Source: an uncultured Bacteroidales bacterium
GTDB taxonomy: Bacteria > Bacteroidota > Bacteroidia > Bacteroidales > Paludibacteraceae
DNA: 13,375 bases
Direction of reading: 5' to 3'
NCBI GenBank assembly: GCA_937892015.1
Contig: CALAUY010000101.1
Coordinates: forward strand, 1-13,375
Shown here: positions 6,968 to 13,375 of the stretch, in pieces
How the letters are laid out: the number at the start of each line of letters is the position of its first letter
Position numbering within the stretch: the first letter of the stretch is position 1
The notes under the pieces: model-generated
Database searches by the model: none
What the model was told of the DNA's origin: nothing
Seen by the model: the letters and a program-made list of their open reading frames with translations, nothing else
Translations under genes and position numbers: made by a program

Positions 6968-9196
6968 TTATCTATCTACACCGAGAGCGATATTCATTCC
7001 AACGCGGAAGAGTTGTTCACGATGTTCGGTCGGTGGATCTTCGCCCTGCAACGGCCATCTGTATTCTCCGAAGAAGTTCACCGGTGCTTTGCCCGAACCG
7101 TTGATGAGCATCGAAATACCTCCTATCACGTGCACGCGCGTTTTCTCATAGGTGTTGTTCTTGTCAATAAACGCATCGAAGAGGTTGACCGATACTCCGC
7201 CGTAGAGCGTGAAGCCGAACCCTTCGGCAACAGGTAGTACGAGTGAAATCTTCGGCGTATAGCAGAAATCATCGATTTTACCCATCACTTTGGCCTCGAA
7301 ATCGAGTGGTGCCACGCCCAACATCTTGTATCGGAAAGGCAGGACACCGAAATGGATGATATGTGCGGTATCCACGAACGAGAACGTGTATCCGAAATCA
7401 ACAACGCCAATGAACCATGTACCTGCGTTGTCGTAGTACCGGCTCAGCAGTTTGCCGTCAGAGGGCTTCGACCCATGTTGTGTGGAAAGGGAATCTCCCT
7501 CGCGCCTGAGATTGGCGTGATAAACCAGTTTCTTCACGTGCGGTGATGACATGTCGATGCTGTCGATATACGGTTGATAACCGTTTTTCGTGACGTATAT
7601 GGCGTATTTCTGCGGGGTAACTTTCACTTTCTTGTTGGCCTTGATCTCGAACGAACCACGGTCACTCTGCAAGCGTACTTCGGGGCGACCGAAGAGGTTA
7701 GAGCGTACCATCAGTTTGCGGGTGAACGCCAGTTTTTCGGAAGGATTATCTGTGCCCTCGTTGATGAAAATGTAGTAATCGCACGAGATGCTGCCATCGT
7801 GGTTCTCAAGGGTTATTTTGTTGCGTCCTACAGGCAGTTTTCCTGTGTAACTACCTCGTCCGACCCAGGATTGCTCGTTGTTTATTTCGTTCCAAATGAA
7901 GATACCGATGGTATCTTCGGTGGTTAGGCTGATTGTTCCTTTCGGCACATGTTCGAGTTGATAATCGCGGATGAACTGCTTGCCGGCCTGTACGTAGAAC
8001 GAGTCGCGCACGGCACGGTGGTCGGTTTTGCGAATCTGCACGAAATGCGGCCCTGTGGGCATGTGCATGTCGCTGTACGAGCCGTTGGTGGTTGACACCT
8101 CTACGCCGTCAACGAAGATGTTGGCATCGATAGGGTAGAACGAGAACCGCACAGAGCCGTACTGCCTGTTGAGTTTAGGAATACGGATAGTGCGTGGCGA
8201 TTTGGCGTTGAAATCGTGCTGCGAATACTCCCACGTGTCGTACCCCTCGCGCCGTCCTTCAATAGTATGCTCACCCCAGCTGAGTTCCACCTCACGGATA
8301 TTATGTCCGCGGTACTTGTTATCGACCCATATCTCTGTCTCTTCTTCTGTGGGCTGAATGACGAAGAGGGCAAATGCAGGCACCAGATTGGCGACCACTT
8401 CGGTCTTTTCACCAACCTTGACCTCCACTGTCCGTTCGAACCGCTCGTATCGGTCTTTGACGATGGTGACGTTGTGGTACCCGGGTTCGATGCGAATACT
8501 TCCGCTGATGGGGTACTCCTCTTCATCCACCCGCAAGATACACTCGGGCTGCGAGGTGTTGACGAGTATCTCGCCGAAGTTGGGCTCTAATTGCACGGTG
8601 TCGTTGTAGGCACGACTGCGCAGAACACGGAATTGGGCGGAATACGCCTTGTAGAGACGCGTCTGGACGAGCACATCGTGCTTGCCGATTGTGAGGGTGT
8701 CAACGAACCGCGGCTCACTGCACGCAACCGGTAGTCCACCATCGATGGAGATGTAGTAGGGCACGTGCTCGCAGTAGAAATTGACGTTCTGGTACGCACT
8801 CGTCTCTTGCGGTAAACCGGTAGTAATCTTGGCACTATAGACGTTGCCGGGTTTGAGTGCCACTCGGTAGTCTTTCAGTTGCGTACATCCTGCGCACTTG
8901 ATGGTGATTTTCTTCACATCTGCACTGACCCACACCCATATTTCATCGTCTTTGAGCTCTTTGCGCTCTATCTGCAAAGAACCGAAACTGAACTTGATTT
9001 CGTCGCCGAGAGGGGTCTCGAACTTGATGAGGGCGCAACGTTCGCCGTTCTGGTCGAGTATTTTAGAGGTGCTTTGCGACAAGTCTTTTACTTCGTGTAC
9101 CAATGGCGTCACTTTGACCTTGTATTCGGCCATTGCGATGTTGGCAATCAGCAATAATCCGCTGATTAGCACATATTTAGAAAGTCCATTCTGCAT
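6968..9196 (-). CDS. PEGA-repeat envelope protein with possible C-terminal beta-barrel
   Basis: A 742-residue exported protein. Residues 1-23 form a signal peptide (cleavage probably after AMA). Residues about 25-130 form an N-terminal beta domain containing a CAGC pair (101-104). A series of PEGA-like beta modules follows, clearest at about 208-272, 275-342 and 347-414, each with the I-x-V-D-x-x-x turn and G-x-H-x-V/I segment (EPGYHNVTI, SWGEHTIEG, PTGPHFVQI). Weaker copies may lie at 135-200, 418-475 and 500-560. From about 590 to 742 the sequence alternates polar and hydrophobic residues with many G, Y and F, as in small outer-membrane barrels, though the end (IALGVDR) lacks the usual final aromatic. 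PEGA modules are thought to bind surface glycans or peptidoglycan. The start at 9196 lies 20 bases inside the upstream gene; no other nearby Met would keep the signal peptide. The location (outer membrane or periplasm) is inferred. Confidence 0.85.
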   Translation of the reverse strand: MQNGLSKYVLISGLLLIANIAMAEYKVKVTPLVHEVKDLSQSTSKILDQNGERCALIKFETPLGDEIKFSFGSLQIERKELKDDEIWVWVSADVKKITIKCAGCTQLKDYRVALKPGNVYSAKITTGLPQETSAYQNVNFYCEHVPYYISIDGGLPVACSEPRFVDTLTIGKHDVLVQTRLYKAYSAQFRVLRSRAYNDTVQLEPNFGEILVNTSQPECILRVDEEEYPISGSIRIEPGYHNVTIVKDRYERFERTVEVKVGEKTEVVANLVPAFALFVIQPTEEETEIWVDNKYRGHNIREVELSWGEHTIEGRREGYDTWEYSQHDFNAKSPRTIRIPKLNRQYGSVRFSFYPIDANIFVDGVEVSTTNGSYSDMHMPTGPHFVQIRKTDHRAVRDSFYVQAGKQFIRDYQLEHVPKGTISLTTEDTIGIFIWNEINNEQSWVGRGSYTGKLPVGRNKITLENHDGSISCDYYIFINEGTDNPSEKLAFTRKLMVRSNLFGRPEVRLQSDRGSFEIKANKKVKVTPQKYAIYVTKNGYQPYIDSIDMSSPHVKKLVYHANLRREGDSLSTQHGSKPSDGKLLSRYYDNAGTWFIGVVDFGYTFSFVDTAHIIHFGVLPFRYKMLGVAPLDFEAKVMGKIDDFCYTPKISLVLPVAEGFGFTLYGGVSVNLFDAFIDKNNTYEKTRVHVIGGISMLINGSGKAPVNFFGEYRWPLQGEDPPTEHREQLFRVGMNIALGVDR

Positions 9197-10985
9197 AGTC
9201 CATTAAGGCATTTTTGTCTTCGTCCCAAACGCGTACATGTATGACCGGTCTTTCGGGGTCAGAGATGTCGGCCAAGAGGAAGAGATACCCCTTGTCGGCG
9301 TAAGTGGTTGAGTAATAATGTTGTTTGATAATGATTTCGTACCGTTCGGAGTTGGCATCGTGACTGGTTTTTTTGACAGCTGCATCTTCGAACTGTATGT
9401 TGACGTACTCTTGTTTTGCGAACACATTCCGGAGTCGGTCAATGTATTGACCCTTAGTCATTCTGCATTTCTCGTACCGTTCTTGGTTGAGTGCCACCGC
9501 GTCATCGGCTGTGTGTTCGGTAATCTTGTTGCCGATGATGATGAGTGCATCTTCAGAGAAGACAGCGTCGAGGTAGTCGATACGTTCGAGTGCGTAGGCT
9601 GTCTTGTAGTTCTCGAGGAAATTGACGAGCACTTGTCGTGACTTGGGTTCCCACATACTGTGACGCATGATGTCATCGAGCGCGCTCTGTTCGAGCCCGA
9701 AATTGATGCCGTCAATCTTGCCGTCCTTGATGTAGAAGACGAGGTCTTCGACGAACGATTTGTTGTTGCGCTTGAAGGAGAACTTCGCTTTCACGCCGCG
9801 TACCAGATAACCGTTTGCGAATGCCGACACTTCAAGGTCAGAGCGGTTGATAATCTTTGCGTTGCCGTACTTGACCAGTTTCTCGAACCATTTCCATCCG
9901 TTCTCGGTGCAGAGTGGTTTAACGTCATCGTACTTACGCGTCTCAACAGCTTTGATGAGCGGTGCTACGATGTCGGCTTGTTGTGCCAACTCTTTTTTCT
10001 CGCAGATTGCGATGGAGTCTGTACGCATGTCGCGCACGAGTTTCTGCGCTGTGGGCACGGGTTGGGGCTTTTCTTCCTGAAGCATCGTGAGCGTGATGCG
10101 TTTCTCGAACTGCGGGAACGGGATGACGGACGATTGTTGCGTGAGTAGGTCGTTGACCACCGCATCGGATTTCCACAGTTTCTCGCCGATATATTCGAGC
10201 CGTAGGTGCATCTGTGAGGCATCGGCCGGCACTTCCACTGACGCGATGCCGTCCTTGACGGCAGCAGTGCTCCATTCGTACCCATCGTAGAACTTGTAGT
10301 CGCAACTGACGATAGGATGACCTTTATACGTGAAGGCCAGTTCCACTTCGTGCTTATCCTCGTCGGCCGGAAGGCGTTTGTCGGCCACAATCTTGCAACT
10401 GTCCATCACATCGCCGATGCGCTCTTTGAGCATCGTGAAGAGGAGAGTACCGTTCTCCGTTGTCAGATTACTGCTGTGCTCTTCGGGAATCGAGTTGATG
10501 AGTTTGAGTGCCCAATAGTAATTGCGCAGCGCATCACCGATTTTGTAGTGACTCTCGGCTCGTTCACCGGCTGCGATGAGGTCACGTATCTTACTTTTGC
10601 GGGCATCGAACATGCGCTCAATCTCAGCAGCCTCTACGTATCGCAGTACAAAAAACGAGCCGTCCATATCCTTGACGATGCGTTTGCAGTTGGGGATAGA
10701 AACGGTAGAACTGATTTTCAGTACTCCTGTGGTGCTGACCGACGATTTGGCATCGTCACCCGACTGTTCGTTGGTGATGGTTGTCTCGGTTTCGCTGTTG
10801 ATGTTCGCTACAATCTGACTGACGAGGTCTTTGATGGCCTCGTTGTCTGCGGATTGGTAGTCATCGCTGAAACCTTGACCCCACACATAATCAGGGTTGC
10901 TGCGGATTGCGTCAACATCTTGCGCCAATACCGAGACACTAGCGCCAATCAGCAACAGAATAAGTATTTTAGCTTTCTTTTTCAT
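9177..10985 (-). CDS. LPP20-like exported protein with a large C-terminal extension
   Basis: A 602-residue protein. Residues 1-21 form a signal peptide; SVLAQ gives a signal peptidase I site and no lipobox cysteine, so despite the family name it is probably not lipidated. Residues about 28-165 match the Bacteroidetes LPP20 family: YVWGQGFS, then a conserved helix (ADNEAIKDLVSQI), VLRYV, ERMFDARKSKI and the helical DALRNYYWALKLINS. A middle beta-rich part (210-300) resembles an Ig-like or carboxypeptidase-like fold (AFTYKGHPI, GIASVEVPADA). Residues about 340-440 and 450-600 look like two alpha+beta modules of NTF2 type (helical start, then FVEDLVFYIKDGKIDGINFG); this fold call is weak. The start makes an ATGA overlap with the stop of the upstream gene, and the end overlaps the PEGA gene by 20 bases, so translation of all three is probably coupled. 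The function is unknown; envelope assembly or lipoprotein-like scaffolding is possible. Confidence 0.8.
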   Translation of the reverse strand: MKKKAKILILLLIGASVSVLAQDVDAIRSNPDYVWGQGFSDDYQSADNEAIKDLVSQIVANINSETETTITNEQSGDDAKSSVSTTGVLKISSTVSIPNCKRIVKDMDGSFFVLRYVEAAEIERMFDARKSKIRDLIAAGERAESHYKIGDALRNYYWALKLINSIPEEHSSNLTTENGTLLFTMLKERIGDVMDSCKIVADKRLPADEDKHEVELAFTYKGHPIVSCDYKFYDGYEWSTAAVKDGIASVEVPADASQMHLRLEYIGEKLWKSDAVVNDLLTQQSSVIPFPQFEKRITLTMLQEEKPQPVPTAQKLVRDMRTDSIAICEKKELAQQADIVAPLIKAVETRKYDDVKPLCTENGWKWFEKLVKYGNAKIINRSDLEVSAFANGYLVRGVKAKFSFKRNNKSFVEDLVFYIKDGKIDGINFGLEQSALDDIMRHSMWEPKSRQVLVNFLENYKTAYALERIDYLDAVFSEDALIIIGNKITEHTADDAVALNQERYEKCRMTKGQYIDRLRNVFAKQEYVNIQFEDAAVKKTSHDANSERYEIIIKQHYYSTTYADKGYLFLLADISDPERPVIHVRVWDEDKNALMDYAEWTF

Positions 10986-12439
10986 TGCAGTTTGATTAGT
11001 TTGGCCGTGACGCCCCGCAATTGCGGCATAGCGTCACCGACGGATGAGCGGATGTACGTCGGGTCGCAGACTACGTATTTCTGGTCGTCCAACATGAAAT
11101 AGTCGCCATTCACTTCGGAATCGAACTTAACAGCTGTTGCGAGGTGTCCCGGGTAGAGTAGCAGTATAACATCGTTGCCCACAAGGTCGCGAACGAGTCG
11201 CGAGAAGAGGATACTACGGTCTTCGCAGTCACTGTAAGGGTAGTAGAGTGTCTCTAAGGGGAAGAAGATGCGGTCGTAACCCCACACTTCGTCATCGAGT
11301 TTGTACTCGAAAGCCGTCTGTACGAAGTTGAGCAGTTTGTTGACAGCATCGCGTTCGGAATATCCGCTGATGGCTTTTTTGAGGGCAGGGTAGAGTGTCT
11401 GTTTCACCGATTTCTCGATGGGTGCATTGGCATACACTGCGTAGAGTGTGCCTACTTCGCCATCGATATTGCCCGTAGGATACCGATTGTAGAACTCCAC
11501 AACGCGTTCGTTGACGCTGACAGATGAGGTGACGCCCATCGATGACGAACGGCTGAGAGACCTAAGCGAGTCGGCTGTAAACCGCAGGTCGTAACTAATC
11601 TGCAGCGACATCGGTTGTTCGTTGGGGAACGAGGCGCGACTGATACACAGGTCGTCGGGCGTATCTTCAGTAGGGTAGTAATGCATCCCGTTGAACGTGT
11701 ACATCTTGCGATTGTACAGCGTATATTTGCTGCCAAAGAGCAAGAACAACTGATCCGATCCGAGCGAGTTGGCCAGTTTCATCGAGTAGCCCGACTGTGC
11801 ATATAAGTATGCTTGCAGGAACACGGCTTCATTCCCTTTGCCATAGATTTGTTCGGCCACGAGTCCCAACATCTCGATGTAGGCGTAGTCGCACAACTGA
11901 TAATCGTCGCGCGCGGCGAGGCAGTCATAGAGCAGGTTGTCGAAATCCTCGCCTGCCAATGTCTGCCATGCGGCAGAGTACTGCTTGTCGCTCAACCGCT
12001 GCAGTTTGAACTCCGCCAACTTGGGAGCTCGGAACTTCAGCGGCGTACCATAGTACTCAATCGTGATATATTCGACGGGCTGACTGTTCTCACGTACCGG
12101 CGAAACGGGTTGCGGTTGCGGTTCGGGCTCTTTCACCGCCAGTTCGGACGTAGAGAGAGTATATTCAATCACTTCCGGCTCTTTGACGGTGTCGGTGTTC
12201 TCCTCGTACAGTATAGGCGGGTCGAGTTGCCGTTGGGGCTTGGGGACGGCCGAGTCGGGCGTGTATTGTTGCCACGTCTCGTCAAGCATCTTCGCGTAAC
12301 GTGCGTTCGCTTCGGCTCGGAAATCGGCATAGGTCTTCTTGGCCGCCTGCTGGAACGAGCGATAACGCTCCGTGAGCGACTGTGCCGAAGTCGTGGCGGC
12401 AAGCGCCAACATCAGAAAAACGGAGAACAGATGTTTCAT
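10982..12439 (-). CDS. Secreted transglutaminase-like (papain-fold) protein of unknown function
   Basis: A 485-residue exported protein. Residues 1-19 are a signal peptide (cleavage probably at TSA|QS). Next comes a charged amphipathic helix (about 20-65: RYRSFQQAAKKTYADFRAEAN...) and a proline-rich linker with PKPQRQLDPP. The middle part is mixed. The last 100 residues carry a transglutaminase/cysteine-peptidase-like triad in order: SDCEDRS (C405), YPGHLATAV (H432) and VCDPTYI (D459). The Cys-His-Asp order and spacing fit the transglutaminase-like superfamily, so the enzyme could cleave or cross-link peptides or act on cell-wall peptides; the substrate is unknown. I recognise the general type (alpha-helical N-terminus plus TGase-like C-terminus) as recurrent in Bacteroidetes, without an assigned role. 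The ATG at 12439, one base after the upstream stop (TAA-T-ATG), gives a clean signal peptide; ATG 12451 would add four residues. The 3' end overlaps the next gene as ATGA. Confidence 0.82.
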   Translation of the reverse strand: MKHLFSVFLMLALAATTSAQSLTERYRSFQQAAKKTYADFRAEANARYAKMLDETWQQYTPDSAVPKPQRQLDPPILYEENTDTVKEPEVIEYTLSTSELAVKEPEPQPQPVSPVRENSQPVEYITIEYYGTPLKFRAPKLAEFKLQRLSDKQYSAAWQTLAGEDFDNLLYDCLAARDDYQLCDYAYIEMLGLVAEQIYGKGNEAVFLQAYLYAQSGYSMKLANSLGSDQLFLLFGSKYTLYNRKMYTFNGMHYYPTEDTPDDLCISRASFPNEQPMSLQISYDLRFTADSLRSLSRSSSMGVTSSVSVNERVVEFYNRYPTGNIDGEVGTLYAVYANAPIEKSVKQTLYPALKKAISGYSERDAVNKLLNFVQTAFEYKLDDEVWGYDRIFFPLETLYYPYSDCEDRSILFSRLVRDLVGNDVILLLYPGHLATAVKFDSEVNGDYFMLDDQKYVVCDPTYIRSSVGDAMPQLRGVTAKLIKLQ

Positions 12440-12440
12440 A

Positions 12441-13055
12441 TTACAAACCAAGTAGTTCGTCCAATTGGTCGTTCACTTTTTCGCCTTTGCGCTCGAGCTC
12501 TTGTTTCACCACTTTCATTGCTTGCTGTTTGGCTTTCTTGACACTGTATGCGACGCGAATGAGCACTTCGGTGTTCTTTTTCGCATTGATGCGGTAACAT
12601 TCTACAACCGGCATCGTGCGCCCAAGTGACTGAGAAATAAGCGTTTTGCTGGACATTACCGTTTCCGAGATGGACACTGCCTCTTCGGAGGTCAGCTGTT
12701 TGTTCACCACTGTGTTCTCAATCAGAGCCGTCAGTTCGGTCTGAATCTGTCCCGCCAAGTTGTTCATCGCTAACGATGTGGCGGCGGTCTTGGCAGCGTC
12801 GTAGTTCTGGCCAACTGAAGTGGCCTCGCCTATGATGTACATCGGGTACATATCGTCATCCACTTTGCGTTGCAGGTCGTAACTCTTCTGAAGTTGACTC
12901 TCCAACGGGAGAGCCCCCGGGCGAACCGTCCAACCTTCTTTTTCCAATCGTTTGGCTTCTTTGGCCGTTGCGTGATCAACTTTGTCTGCGGCATACGTGA
13001 AAGCCGCGCTGCAAGCCATGAGAACACTCACGGCAATGATGTAAATGCGTTTCAT
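12441..13055 (-). CDS. Small LPP20-like exported protein, first gene of the operon
   Basis: A 204-residue protein. A hydrophobic leader covers residues 1-22. It can be read as a signal peptidase I signal (cleavage after TYA at 22) or, less surely, as a lipoprotein signal with the imperfect lipobox LMAC (C15). Then come a charged helix (30-70) and an LPP20/FlgT-like core: PMYIIGEATSVGQNYDAAKTAATSLAMNNLAGQI (71-104), in short pieces a G-E-A strand followed by the A-rich helix, and VLIRVAYSVKKAKQQ (164-178), the closing strand and helix. The C-terminus (180-204) is highly charged. Members of this group occur in the cell envelope, and some are outer-membrane lipoproteins; this one has no known role. 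The ATG at 13055 gives a normal signal peptide; an ATG at 13079 would prepend eight polar residues, MKSKTIHY. It is led by the only visible operon promoter and followed by a one-base stop-start gap. Confidence 0.8.
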   Translation of the reverse strand: MKRIYIIAVSVLMACSAAFTYAADKVDHATAKEAKRLEKEGWTVRPGALPLESQLQKSYDLQRKVDDDMYPMYIIGEATSVGQNYDAAKTAATSLAMNNLAGQIQTELTALIENTVVNKQLTSEEAVSISETVMSSKTLISQSLGRTMPVVECYRINAKKNTEVLIRVAYSVKKAKQQAMKVVKQELERKGEKVNDQLDELLGL

Positions 13056-13120
13056 ATAGTGTATTGTTTTTGATTTCATTGTGTTTACAACCGTTTGTTT
13101 TTTAGTTCATTGCATTGTCA

Positions 13121-13133
13121 GTTACGCAGTAAC
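13121..13133. promoter_or_regulatory. Perfect 5-bp inverted repeat in the operon leader
   Basis: GTTAC-GCA-GTAAC is a perfect dyad with a 3-base centre, about 11-24 nt downstream of the predicted transcription start. It could be a repressor operator or a small leader hairpin. A 5-bp stem is short and can arise by chance, so confidence is low. Confidence 0.3.
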
Positions 13134-13150
13134 ACAGCCATTTGCGGGTG

Positions 13151-13182
13151 CAAAGTTACTACTTTTTTTTAATATGTGCAAA
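13151..13182 (-). promoter_or_regulatory. Predicted Bacteroidetes-type promoter of the seven-gene operon
   Basis: On the minus strand TTTG (13182-13179) is followed after exactly 20 nt by TAACTTTG (13158-13151), a full match to both the -33 and -7 elements of the Bacteroidetes primary sigma factor (TTTG, 19-21 nt, TAnnTTTG). The predicted start near 13144 leaves an 89-nt leader before the ATG at 13055. A/T tracts lie directly upstream and could act as an UP-like or curved element. Confidence 0.8.
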
Positions 13183-13310
13183 TATTTTGCAAAAAAAATT
13201 CATTTTTACAGCGTTTTTTTGTTTTTTTACCGTTTTTTAATGCTGATTATGCATTTCTTTTCGAATCATGTGTGTTTTTTTTTGAATCATGTGTATTTCT
13301 TTTTTCCTGT
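13161..13310. other. AT-rich upstream region with A/T tracts and a 21-bp-spaced direct repeat
   Basis: This non-coding stretch holds homopolymer runs at 13163-13170 (T), 13191-13198 (A), 13203-13207, 13214-13220, 13222-13228 and 13233-13238 (T), several about 8-12 bp apart, which may bend the DNA upstream of the operon promoter. Two copies of gaatcatgtgt (13263-13273 and 13284-13294) lie 21 bp apart, each followed by a T-rich run. Two helical turns of spacing would suit a protein bound on one face, but this is speculative. No gene is visible from 13056 to the window end. Confidence 0.5.
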
Positions 13311-13323
13311 CAAGGAGGTATTT

Positions 13324-13375
13324 TTATCTTATGGTTATCTTATGGTTATCTTATGGTTATCTTATGGTTATCTTA
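13324..13375. repeat. 11-bp tandem repeat array (right edge, continues outside window)
   Basis: Four perfect copies of ttatcttatgg (13324-13334, 13335-13345, 13346-13356, 13357-13367) and eight bases of a fifth run to the window edge. The perfect identity suggests recent expansion. Period, composition and sequence differ from the 9-bp arrays at the left end. A frame on the plus strand stays open through the array from ATG 13331, but a repeat alone is not evidence of coding. Confidence 0.95.

Larger units (their letters stand above)
1078..13144 (-). other. Predicted seven-gene transcription unit
   Basis: Reading leftwards, the junctions are: one-base gap (12440), 4-bp ATGA overlap (10982-10985), 20-bp overlap (9177-9196), 9-bp gap (6959-6967), 24-bp gap (4901-4924) and one-base gap (2071). 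I found no CAAAnnTA (the reverse of TAnnTTTG) close upstream of any internal gene, so the promoter at 13151-13182 probably serves all seven. The start near 13144 is estimated from the usual promoter-to-start distance. Internal promoters cannot be excluded by eye. Confidence 0.65.

Noticed and set aside
10317..11102. Long plus-strand frame (261 codons), and similar long ones at 1363-2130, 2198-2944 and 11813-12541
   Set aside because: They lie opposite well-supported minus-strand genes with clear signal peptides, motifs or family matches. Their translations show no domain logic.
13191..13240. Intrinsic terminator suggested by long T and A runs
   Set aside because: No GC-rich stem precedes the runs on either strand, and no gene ends here.
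13324..13375. CRISPR array
   Set aside because: Direct adjacency of 11-bp units without spacers, and no cas gene, rule it out.

Overview
The window looks like a chromosomal segment of a Bacteroidales bacterium (Bacteroides, Prevotella, Porphyromonas or a relative; I cannot fix the genus). Two promoters fit the Bacteroidetes pattern (TTTG, about 20 nt, TAnnTTTG), with no recognisable sigma-70 boxes and little Shine-Dalgarno signal at starts. The proteins are typical of this order: a BspA-type leucine-rich repeat protein, a PEGA protein, LPP20-like proteins and a transglutaminase-like secreted protein. The genes are of moderate GC, while both ends of the window are very AT-rich and built of short tandem repeats.

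Layout. (1) Bases 1-403 hold no credible gene. A 9-bp tandem array runs in from the left edge to 154. A short AT-rich segment carries a promoter at 242-273. A second, unrelated array of thirteen 9-10 bp units (286-403) fills most of the predicted leader and ends directly at the start codon of the next gene. (2) Bases 404-1081 (+) encode a class I SAM-dependent O-methyltransferase. (3) From 13055 down to 1078 all seven genes lie on the minus strand with gaps or overlaps of at most 24 nt. This is most simply one operon from a single visible promoter at 13151-13182. In transcription order it encodes a small LPP20-like exported protein, a secreted transglutaminase-like protein with a Cys-His-Asp triad, a larger LPP20-like protein with a C-terminal half of unknown function, a PEGA-repeat protein with a possible outer-membrane barrel end, a BspA-type LRR protein, glycine dehydrogenase GcvP, and a YitT/DUF2179 membrane protein. 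The methyltransferase and the YitT gene converge and share four bases at their stop codons. (4) Bases 13056-13375 are the AT-rich regulatory region: a leader with a small perfect inverted repeat, the promoter, A/T tracts, a 21-bp-spaced direct repeat and an 11-bp tandem array running off the right edge.

How it may fit together. The first five operon genes all carry export signals. They are joined by ATGA or 20-nt overlaps, one-base stop-start gaps or a 9-nt gap, which suggests that they are made in fixed proportions and act together in the periplasm, outer membrane or cell surface. Their joint function is unknown to me; this cassette is the best candidate for a poorly described system. GcvP and YitT sit at the tail and look like metabolic and membrane housekeeping passengers. 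No tRNA, rRNA, CRISPR array, transposase or phage gene is visible.
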